Shown here piece by piece: positions 9,576-21,500 of a DNA stretch of 33,607 nucleotides. The translations under genes and the position numbers were made by a program. The first letter of the stretch is position 1. Each line of letters starts with the position of its first letter. This stretch comes from Ophiothrix spiculata. Taxonomy: Eukaryota > Echinodermata > Ophiuroidea > Amphilepidida > Ophiotrichidae. The notes beneath the pieces were generated by a model. It was not told the DNA's origin, searched no databases, and saw only the letters and a program-made list of their open reading frames with translations. The stretch is from the NCBI GenBank assembly GCA_000969725.1, contig JXSR01S022273.1; one strand, written 5' to 3'.

Positions 9576-12500
9576 GACATTTATATGGCGCTCTTCAGAG
9601 AGCATAGCGCCTTACAGAACAACAAGAGCAAATATAAACAAGACAAACATTATTTAAACAAGTGAGTTTTCAGAAGGCACTTGAAAACAGGTACAGATAC
9701 CAATTATCTCAACTGAATCAGCAATTCATTCCACAATTTCGGAACAATAACAACAAAAGAATGATCGCCGGCTCTCTTTAATGCATGTGGAACAAAGAGC
9801 CTGGTAAGATCAGTTGAGGAACGGAGTCTGGGTCTGTTTTCAAGCGACAACGTGTCACTCCGTAATGTAAGTAGGTCCAGATGTAAGGCGGAGCGACATT
9901 CTAAACATTTGAAAACATACAACAAAATCTTGAAATGTATACAATCATTAACTTGAAGCCAATGTAAGGAATGCAAAAGCTCAGAAGAGCACCTATCCCG
10001 TCCACATCCGAATACCAATCTGGCTGCTTTGTTCTGCAATTGTTGCAGCCGCTTCAAATCAGCTTCACGGGCATCAAAAAGAAGCGAATTGGCATAATTG
10101 ATGAGGGACAGGTTAAGTGCTCTCACGGCATGATGGCACGCATCCTGTGTTATGAACCTACGTATTCTCCACAAGTTACGGATTTGAAAGTTAATAGTCT
10201 TACAAAGTTTGCTAATGTGAAATGACATATTCAGAGTGTTGTCAAGAGTAACACCCAGATTTGTCACAGAGATAGATGGTTTGATTGTAGTGCCATCATC
10301 AAATTTCAGTTCAATATCAGAAACATTAACTTAATGTTCGAGGGCGCTGGAGACAATAAAGAGCTCAGTTTTCTCTTGGTTCAGTTGCAATTTGTTTGTT
10401 ACCATCCATAAGTTAATGTCAGATATATGCATTTGGTAAGATTTTCAATGTCCTTTCATGGTCTCCATGAATTTTATGATCAAACGCAGCATACAATTGT
10501 ATATCATCTGCGTAGCAATGGAAATTGATGTCATATCGGCGAATATAATGTCACCAACCGGGGATGTGTAAAGAATAAAACCCAGCGGACCAATGATGGA
10601 GCCCTGAGGTAAAGAGTAGGTCAGTTTTGCTCATCAGATCTCGCATTCTTTATCATCACATTCATGGAACGTTTTTTTTTTTTTTAAATAAGATTTAAAC
10701 CAAGAGATCGTCGAGTCGCACAATCCAAATCTACTCTTTAGCCTTTTAAGAATAATGGGGTGGTCTACCGTATCAAAAGCTGCCAACAAGTCTAGTAACA
10801 CCAAAACAACAGACTTGCCTTTGTCAAAGTACTGAAGAAAGGCACTCTTAACCTTAAGAGCGGTTTAGAATTATCATTCTTACAATTTTTCTCTTCATCT
10901 TTTTGCAATATATTTTTAATCTGACTTGCTTTTAAAGGGGCATTGGACAAGTTTAACTAACATCATTCCCTAACTTTTTTCAAAATATTTAAATGTTTCA
11001 CTCAGCTATATATAACTAGGTATGTTTCGATACCCTATATTTCCTGAATGCACTACCAACAATTGAAACATTTTCCCACACTTTCTGAATCTTTGAACAA
11101 GGTTCAACAGAACTGGCAAGTATAATTTTAGAAATTTCATGGGAAGTTATAATGTAGAGTAGAACATGAGACAAAACCCAATGAGGCAAAATCTAATGCG
11201 TGAATTGAATATGATTTGCTTTTAAAGGGGCATTGGACAAGTTAACCAATATCGTTCATAAACTTTTTTCATTCCCAAACTTAAGGTTACTTTTTAAATA
11301 CCGTATTGTTCCTAATAAACGCCCATGGCCCGCGACATTTCTTGAAGGGTGGGCGATTATTAGAGACCAATTTTCAACATTAAAATTTGCACAAAATTGC
11401 TAAGTAAGCTTAGCAATTAGGCAACTTACAGGTATATGGCCCGAAAACCCGGAAGTACTGACAATTTTTCATCATTTCCGGGATCGCACCCTCATTGGTA
11501 CCGTTTCCTGTTACTAGCTATTGCTGGTTAAAGCTTAATGATACACGAAAATGCTACAAATTTGAATGTTTTTTAACACTTCTCTTTGAATTTTTTTGGG
11601 GTGGGCGTTTAATAGAGACTGGGCGTTTATTAGGAACAATACGGTATTACGACCACGCATGTGAATGATGAAGAACAGAGACCTGACACACTGCTGAAAT
11701 TCAGTATGGCTGACTACTTTTGATCTTTAGGTCAATCGAAATCCCTGACTTTTCCCTAATTTGAGGCTTTTTTATCTAATTCCCTGACTTTTCCCTGATT
11801 GGAATAAAGTAAAATAATTATCCCTGATGGGCTAGGAACCCTGGTAGTGTAGTGGTTTGCAATCTCGCTTTGAATGCATTGGCCAAGGTTCGATTCCTGA
11901 TGAGGGCAGATTTGCCAGATTGAATTCTTGGAATCTTTGCTTAGACATTTATCTGATTACAGTTGCAAAGCTGGTGAAATGCTAGCCATGATATCAGTGC
12001 CTTGTCCAACACCACCTAGTGTATAACAGCCTCTATCCACAGCCAATTTACGCGCGCTGCCTGGGCTCGTTGCTGGGTCCGTGGGAGGGCCAATCAGGGG
12101 AACGGTGCTAGTTCTAGTAAAATGCACAATATAGCTACCAACATCACCTAAAATAAGATCATCTCTCAACAATTTTTGTAATTTTATGACCATATACCTA
12201 CAATTTATGATCATTCCTCTCGATTACTTTGATGTTAATAAAACATCTGTTTGATACCCTAGACATCTGTAAATGTCAATATTTTCGCAGGAAGATATTT
12301 CCGTGATTTTGCAGATTTAGTCAAATTGCAGTTTTGATGTCATTACAATAGAAAACTTGTACAAAAGATACTTTTCGTGAGTTGTTATTTTGCAATTTCA
12401 TGTCTATTCACAGAATTTGTGCAAATAAAAACCTTGTGAAAATTTCTAATTTCACATTATGCATGCATGTTTGTATATATACGATAACTCATGTGTTTCT

Positions 12501-15500
12501 TAATTGGCAAGGCACATTTTTATTTCTTATTTGGAGGGGTTTCTTCCAAGATTTAAAATCAGAATTTCGTAAAAAAATTAGAATTTGGTAGATTTATTTG
12601 TGCTGGTAGGAAATTTTGAAATGTCAACGCAAAAAATATCAACTTTAATTAAGAAATTAATTAGATCCATCCATGTACTAAAGTAACCAAACTTTGAGCC
12701 AAAATCTGTACAAAATGCAAAATTATCTACAAAAATTTGTGCTATTGATTTTTAAATACATATATTTTAAAGAACAATAAAACAGAGATTATATTTCCAT
12801 GAAACCTGCAAAAGTAGCAATATACACCCATCCATCAGTATACAGAAAAGAAAAGCATCAAATTGGGTGCTTTTTGCTCAAATTTCCAAGAATACACCCA
12901 ATTTAGGAAAAGTGGGCATGATCCTCTACAGACCAACCTATCGATCGCTAATGCTATACCAAATCTAAAAAAAAAAAAAACACCCCAAAGTCAGGCACTT
13001 AAGTCTACATATACCACGTCAATGTGAGTACCCCATCTGAGATTTCAAATGTCAACCCACAATAGCATACTCCATCAAATAGTACGGAAGGAACCTAATA
13101 GCAAATAAAACCCTTGGAACCCTAATCAGTGTCCACATTAATGGTTGCTTCACATCTCCCCTGCTATCATTGGACATCTGGAATTGCAATTCATTTATTG
13201 GAGTTAATAAAATGAAACCACAGCATGGAATGAGAGTATCTTTATTAAATGTAGATGGTCTGACTATGTACAGTTCAAAATGATTAAATCATGCCATACA
13301 GTTATAGTACTTGCCTATTTCAAATGTTTTGTAAAATGCATTTTGTAAACGATTTTGTAAATTGTAAACCCGTTTTTGAGTCTATTCATTGGACATAATT
13401 ATTTAGAAGATATCGTGTGTATCCCATCATGCATTGCTTCCTATGGGAAATTTTGTACAGTAAGTCATGTGAGTAGTTGAAACATTCCCTAAATGCAAGA
13501 TTATAACAATTAACTTTGATTTATGGACATTTCATCACTAACTTCTCACATAATTTCCTATACAAACAATCCAATATGAAGCAATGCATAACCAGGGATA
13601 CACACAATCTTCTCTTACTAAAGATCATCACCCACCACTTGCCAGTTTGCAATCTGTAACGATTCCTTTGTGCTTTTGCTTGTAGAAAACAATAGACTAT
13701 CACCTACTTTAAGTCCTTTTTCTTCCCAAAATGTGTTTTTTTGATGGGTTTTCTTTTCAAAATTTCAGCAAATTTTGACATTTTTTTATCAAAATATTAG
13801 AAAATTTTGCCAAAATAGAGCAAATTTTGACAGAAAAAATTAGAATTTTGATTTAATTTGGCTCAGAATTAAGAAAATTTGGTTTATGGAGGCACGTCCC
13901 TACCCAAACCAAATTTGAGTACCCCCACCCCGGATCGGAGCTAGACCTCTTTTGTGGGGTAAGACCAAATGTATACTTTTTTGCCATTTACGATTTTGTA
14001 AACTAAAACCATTTAAATGAGATATTTTACAATAGATTTGAACTGTATCAACCATCATATAAAGACCTAGTAGAGGCTACTGAAATGGTAGCTGTTTAAA
14101 AATGACACTGTGGATCGTAACTGCCTCCTCCCTCATATTTTATCAAAACCAAGGAATTTTTATAGGGGAACTGGTATTCTCCGCCATCTTGTGTCACTCA
14201 TGGAGCAGAGTTATTGTACTCCAGATATATTTGGAGTTTGGCCCGATATTCAGGCAGATCACGTAAATCTTCCCTTGACGCATATACAGCGTGTGCATTT
14301 TGTTTCACGCGCAAACCGTGTCTGCGTTTCTATACACGCAGTATTGCTATGATCAAAGTACGCCAGTTTTCCTGCTAATTCGTTGCAAATACACTCTTGA
14401 AGTGAGACACGCGTAGACGTAAAATGCCAGAGGTACAATAACTCACCCTCCATGAGCGACAATCCAAGCTGGCTGCCTTCCCATAGGATTTACACGGCGG
14501 TGAAATCAAAATGGCGACGAGTACCGGTTCCCTATAAAAATTCCTTGATCAAAACAGCCTTTTATCCTTAAACTAAACCCTATCCTTTAGCAAAACAAAA
14601 AAATTGTGTTATAAATCTTGTGTGCCAGTACTGTAACCTACTCATTTTATATTAATTCACCTTTTTTCCCCCAAACACACCAGCCAAACACACATAAATT
14701 TATAGTCCCTTTAACATCGAAATAATTCTATTTTGTTAGCAACAACCCATACGTACAAAACAGGGGCTGCATGTAATTTCTATTTCTGGTTGCCATGGTA
14801 ACTATTCAACATGCAGAATGCGAAGAAAAAACATCAAATTAATGTCAAATTGAATTTGCTGTTTTGCTCCAGACAAGTGACCTAAATATAGAAAGCACAT
14901 CACAAATTTGAATTGGCAATGGAAAATGGAAATTCTTTTTAAAGGTGCATGGTCCGATTTTTCACATTTTAGTTTTCGCTGTCACATGAAAGATCACCAC
15001 TTAAGATGTTTTAATTTCAAATTTCAGTCAAATCGGTACAACCGTTTTGATTTTATGAGCAATTTTGTATTTTCCATTAGCCTATTCTTTTCTGTGTAAG
15101 TAATTTTATGGTTACCATTTTATTAATAATTTTAACACATTTTCACTTATATCTCCGAAACACGACATGCTTCAGCTGTTAAAATTTCACATGGGTAATG
15201 AGAAAAATATGAGGAATATGTTGGTACCAAAATCTCAGAAAGTTTGAAAAAATGTTGACCCAATCGGACAGGGCTCCTTTAATATCTACTCATGATTTTT
15301 TTTAAATCACTCGACTACAGAAAAATTAATCCGTTTAGCCTGTGAAGGCTTTTTGTTCTTGTTGTTTGTATGATCCGCTCTTTTTTTCGGATAGATATTA
15401 CCATCAATTTTACACGGTTGTCATTTAAAAAAATAAAATCTTGACTCTGGATTTTGGAAGGGAAAATGTCTTAACAAATAGGCAGACCTGAAACTGAATC

Positions 15501-18500
15501 TTAAAAAAAAAGAGCTGAAAACCATCAAATTCTGCACCAAAGTACTTAAATTTGGCTGATTTATCAATAAAAGGAGCTGAAAAGTGTAATAAAAAGAACT
15601 GAAATCAGCTGAAAAGCTGAAATGTTTCGGATCTGAGTAGGGGAAATGTGCTCAACTGCTCATGCAGACGCAGATTACTTTATTTGTACTAAATCTAAGC
15701 AAAACCAACAATTAAAAATTATCAATTAATTATGCTAATCTTGGGTTATTTTTATTATAAAACAATTATTTCTTTTATCTTTTTTTATCAAGTAATATGT
15801 TTCACTCCAAATAAAATCTCATCTGTGGATTATCCTAAGATCTCCATCAAATTTATTAATCACCTAATTTTATTAGTTTTATTGTCCAATCACTCTGATG
15901 TCAGCATATCATGATGTTGGAATGAAAATTTCACATGGTTTATGAGAAAAATATGAACAACATTTTAATAGAAGTCTGAAAAAAAAAAAGCAATCGAATG
16001 GGCCAGGAATCTGTTGGATTCATTTTTTGCTACCAAACATGGGTCAATGCATCACCATAGAAATCTACATTTAAAAAAAATGAATAATTCTTAATTTCTG
16101 ACTCACTTTGCTATATAAGTGGGATCACAACTGATTGGAATTGCTCAATATCTAAATCGGTTATTAGCCTATTTATGGTCTTGAAACCAATAAAAGAACA
16201 ACAAATGTTATCAATTGACAGGAAATTAGCCAATAGAACTTGGGAAAACCCTAACAGATCCTAGTAAATTATCTTTAAACCATTAACTTTATGGGATTGC
16301 AAAATCTGTAAATTTGGGTAAACCTTTAATACGATGAACAACAGAACATTTAAGAGTTTATTACCTTGAACATAAAATCATTAATGGAAAGTAATTGATG
16401 GAATACAAACTAATTTAAAGAGACAAAAATAATCTAAAAGGTTGAATTCTCAACATCACCTATCTATTTAAGATTACCACATCTAGTCATGTGGCAACCC
16501 TTGTACAATCAATTTCAGGAGTGTGAGAGTCATGTAATAAAAAGAGCTGAAAAAACTGAAAATTGTGACAAAATGACAAAACAGGCTGAAAATGAAAGAA
16601 AAAGCTCAAATTAGGACTCTTTTGAAGGCATTAAAGAAGCTGAAATCATCTTAAAAGCTGAACTCTCACACCCCTGAATAATATTCCTTTTTTTTCTGCC
16701 AGTTTCTGTGAAAATAGTAGTTTTCCTCTGATTTTTACATCAACTTGAGACCAATATTTTTAGCAAATTTAACCTATTGCAAATTTTATGCAATACTTGT
16801 GAAGTATATAATTAGGAAATCAGATCATATCTTTTTATTTTTAATGAGAAAAATATTTACAACCTTAATCTGTCATAAATCTAGATTTTTATTATTGGTT
16901 TCTATTTTGATCTTGACTTACAAGAATTCAATTGAAAACCTTATTGTTTTTACAAGATTTAATGGTATAATTCAAGACTTTATTTTAATGATTTAATTTG
17001 ACTTTTTTTATTTGACGTTAATAATGAGATTTATCTGTACCTCTGAGATTATCATAGCCCACATCACCTTAAATCTTCTACACTGTAACAGTGTATACAC
17101 AATATAGACTTTTTATCACAGTTTGGGTTGGTTTATCTAAAAATTGTGTTAACAAATATCACATTTATTGTTGAAAGTATTAAACCAATTATTATCACAT
17201 TTATTGGTTTCTGACATTACATATAAAGGAAATGTCGAAAATTTTCATGTTTCACTTGATTTAATTACGTGAAAAGGAATCCTGGTCAGGGCACAAAATA
17301 AGAATGGATTTTAAGTTTGATAATAATCAATATCAATTTCACATTGATTTATTGGTATTTGCGTGCCACATTATTTCTGATTAGTCATGATTTTGTCTGA
17401 ACACGTACCCTCCCATCTTCCTGGCAAACAGACATCCTGGATGCAATAAATCTATTCAAGATCTTTATCTGCAGATTAAGATCACGATCGGAAATTGAAA
17501 CAAGTGTAGGCCTATTTCATAATATGTGACCCGTCATATCGAAAGGTACCTTAAGGGTCCCAAAATGAAATTGATTTTTTTGGTCTCATCTGAAAGATTA
17601 TATTTTAAGCTTTAAAATGACACCTTGCTTTTGGTTATTGGATTTTCGATTGCAAAGTTACATCCAATTTGGTAAAAGGCATCGGGCTGATTCAGAGAAC
17701 TAAGGTTCTGAGAAAATCAAGTTTAAAGTTTCTGTACTGGTAAAACTTGAATAGAGAAAGGATTTTTATCTCGGTTTTTAAAACATTTGTCTTATGTTTT
17801 GGATGTTGGAACCTGATTAATATGATAGAATACACTTCAAAGGAAACATTTCTAATAAAATTAGAAATTCAACCTTGGATGTGATATTTGACTATGCTCG
17901 GCTTCAATGGCCCGTATCTCGTAATTTACTATATGCCGACCTTAAAGGTGTAGGTTCCGATCATATTCTCATCCCCCTGGCCTCAACCGGAAGTAGTATA
18001 TTTTTTGATACCATATCAAAGCCCATATTTTTCTGATTCTAGATCCAAAATTTCACCTCCAAATTCTTTATAATTTCGGAGATAAAGCATAAAATGTAAA
18101 TTATTGGTATACCTATTCTCTATTTCTTTTGTTTTTTCATAACAGCCTCATCCCCAGGGTTGCATACTTTCTTTTACCTCTCAAGAGAAAATAAGATGCA
18201 AGCTGAGGTTAAATTCCACAATATGCATTCTACAGGTCATGGTCAATCAATTACAACTAAATTACACACATGCTAAGATGGGAACCTACACCTTTAAGGT
18301 ACCTTCTGATATGACGGGTCACATATGATGGCACATTGGCACAGATGGGAGGGGGGGTGGGGCAGAAAATGTACACAAATGTGCCTGCCAGACTTTGACA
18401 GTTTGCAAAGGAATCTGGATTGCTTTGGATAAACAAGGAATCTGGATTGCTTTGGATAAAAAAGGAATCTGTATTGCTTTGGATAACAAAGGAATCTGGA

Positions 18501-21500
18501 TTGCTTTGGATAAACAAGGAAGGTGTACTACTTTTCCCATTTTGGTTTACAGAATTAGGAGCTTCAAAAAAGATAACCTCCTCCAAGTCGGTATAGAAAT
18601 TGGGAAGCTGACAGCGAGATCTGGTTACACCCCTGTACAAATATTTCAACAAATCATTGTTTAATGAAACATGTATTTCAGAATGACACAGCATTTTTTT
18701 TCTAATGTATTACACTGTGTTGTCTTTTTCCCTCAGTTTTTTTTTATATTAGTCCTCTTCAAGGCTAGCTCTCATAAACCTATTTGATCTGGGACAAATA
18801 ATTCTATTGTTTGTCCCAGGTTTGAGGTAACACAAGATATCATCTCAACATTTCATATTGACACTGATTGTGTAAAATTCAATGTTGGATTCATTCATCT
18901 CTTTTTTGTATTTTCTCCAGATTTTCTCTTAATTGGTCTCAACCAATTGTTTTAAGTAAAATTAGAGTTAAACAATACACTGTCCACCAAGGGATAGTGT
19001 TTATATGTAGATTTAAAAAGGAAAAAAAACATTCTCGTCTCTTGAAAAAAAGGGGGTACACCAGAGAATAAAAAATACTCAAATCAATCAACTTGTTTCA
19101 GCATATAGACAAATGAAAATCAGAAATTCAGATGGGTCCTTAAGACATAAATCAAACCTTTTTTCACAACGTTACAAATTATGGTTTACGTTCATATGAC
19201 TTTTGTCACTTTTTATGCATATATTTTTCCATAAAATTGTCATTTGTCAATTAAATTTTTGCAATTTTGGAATCAATCATAACAAACATGGACCACTGAA
19301 TGTCCTTTTGGTCAGTAGTTGTCCTTTAACATTTTCAAGTTCATATGATTTTTGTTAAGTTATGTTACATATTTGCAAATCAATCTTAACAATCTTTACA
19401 TGGACCATTGGATGTCCTTTTGGTCATCAGTAGATGTCCTTTTAAAAATAGAATAAACCCACTCACCACAACAGAGCGGAAAGCACTTTCATACATAGAC
19501 CAAACATACAAAAACAAAGCACCTGGGTGGAAGCGTTGAACAAAAATGCAAAGTCATGTCTACCAATATTTTATCTGGGTATGGTATGGAAACTGGTATC
19601 GTGAAGAGGGGAGGGGATGACTGGTTTGGGGGCAGTTGTTTGGGGGTGACTGGTCTAAAGAGGGATAATTGTTTGAGGGCGACTGGTCTAATGGTTTAAG
19701 GGGGATGACTGATTTAAAGCTGTGTTTCCTGTTTCATCCCTTCACGATTTTTTTATTACAATATGTCATAATACTGTAAAACAAGAAATATTTGCTAGCA
19801 ATTTAAATTTGCTAATTTCGCTAATACCCCAAAATCGCAAAATTAATTTGCCACTAATATTAATAATGTACAATGACTTCAATGGCATGCTGATGCAATT
19901 AGTGAAATTAAAATGCCGCCAATAACCCCAGATTCTGAAATTCCCAAAATTTTCTTTCCGCAAATATTTCTTGTTTTACAGTATTCAAAAGGTACTAAAT
20001 TCCCATTAGATGGCTTAAAAATGCTCCTATAAAGACCAATGTAACTATTTTCAATTTGCGTCCTGTAGCTCGAATGTTACACACATAACTTAAGTGTCCT
20101 TTGCTAGCATGTAACATTCAAGATCAAGTTACCTTTCTATAGTAACGTATATATATTCAAGGACCCCTTCCCCCGGGAAAACCCTTGCATCTGTGCATAG
20201 CTCAATACAAGCAGACTGTAAAATTGATTGGTTTTATTAATAATGCACCATACAAGTGAAAAATATGAAAACGTAAATTAATTTGAAATTTAATACATTG
20301 CAATATCAAGCCATTTGAGTTTCAATATTTATCAGTATATAATTGGGCATTCCAATGACGTCACAAATTTTCTTGATCGAAATATCCACACACAAACTGG
20401 TGGATAAAACAGCCATAAACTTAGTTTTAAAATTGCGATATCTTATGTTTCGTTTTTCTTTGGATATGTTTATTGTAGATATGTATTATTCTAACCCTGA
20501 AATAAAAGTCATGCGATGTTTTAATCTTGAGATATTGATGAAGATGCAACATCATGTCTTTTCACATTTTGGATCAACACACAGTGTGTCTATGAGCTTA
20601 GTTATGGCACATTGCTTTCAAACTTGCACTCGATTCATATTTTGGCAAAAATTGGGGCGCTCTCGGTGTTTGATTAGCAAATTTACCATTAATAAATGTT
20701 AATAAGAGTATTTCCAAACTTTCATTTTTGTTGCATCAAAAATGGCCAAGGAATTTAGAAGCTAGAGTGATGGGAAGATTTTAATCTTGGAGATATCACA
20801 AACACACTAAAATTGATGCCTTTTTTATTCAAGTAAAAAGCAGAGAAAATGAATATCCTGTGTGTTTTGAAGCGCATGAATTGAATTGATTGCCAAATAT
20901 AGGACAGGTTGAAAGAGTTCTTTCCATTTCAAGGTTATATCCAGAGGGGACACAGTCATATGTATCATAGTAGGCATGCATTAATAAAAATCCCACAAGG
21001 CGCTACTCATGATGACATGGTATTTCAATTTTACAGGAGGTTCTGCTGCAGGGGGCTCACAGGGGCTTTCAATATTAGGCAGGGGGGCTTAATACCTAAA
21101 ATCATCAAAAAACAGAATATTTTTAACAACAAAGTGCGGGAGGAGGGGGCCTTCAGCCCCAAAAGTCATCCCCCCCCCCCTCGCCGGACATGCTAGTGGT
21201 ATGCATATGTGTCCGTTTTTAAAAGAGTGGTTTTTTCACACATTTTGGTATATTGCTGAAGGGATTTACGTTTACACACAACAGTGCCTAATTTGCCTAA
21301 ATTTGGGGATAATTTGATCAAGAAGAGCACAATTGGGTGCTTTTCTATCACACTTTGTATACTGATACGAGGGTTTTGAACCAAAAAAGGGCATATCGAG
21401 ATGGTTGAATTTTCAAAGACCGGCAAAAAAAATTGCTCACAAAATATTTAGAACAACCCTTTCCTGCCCCGGTTAAAAATGATTGGTTTTTTTTCGAAGG

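Noticed and set aside
11838-11905. A functional tRNA gene
   Set aside because: The internal promoter boxes are good, but acceptor and anticodon stems do not pair convincingly and a SINE body follows, so it is called a SINE head.
18410-18517. CRISPR-like array
   Set aside because: Units are directly adjacent with no unique spacers, and the window is clearly animal nuclear DNA.
18257-18694. 145-codon minus-strand frame with a repeated SNPDSFFIQ-type peptide
   Set aside because: The peptide repeat is just translation of the 27-bp tandem array, and the flanks fall in a transposon end. It does not look like a real repeat protein.
20343-20702. 119-codon open frame on the plus strand
   Set aside because: No motif, signal peptide or domain is recognisable. 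Composition follows local A+T content, and there is no splice-supported continuation.
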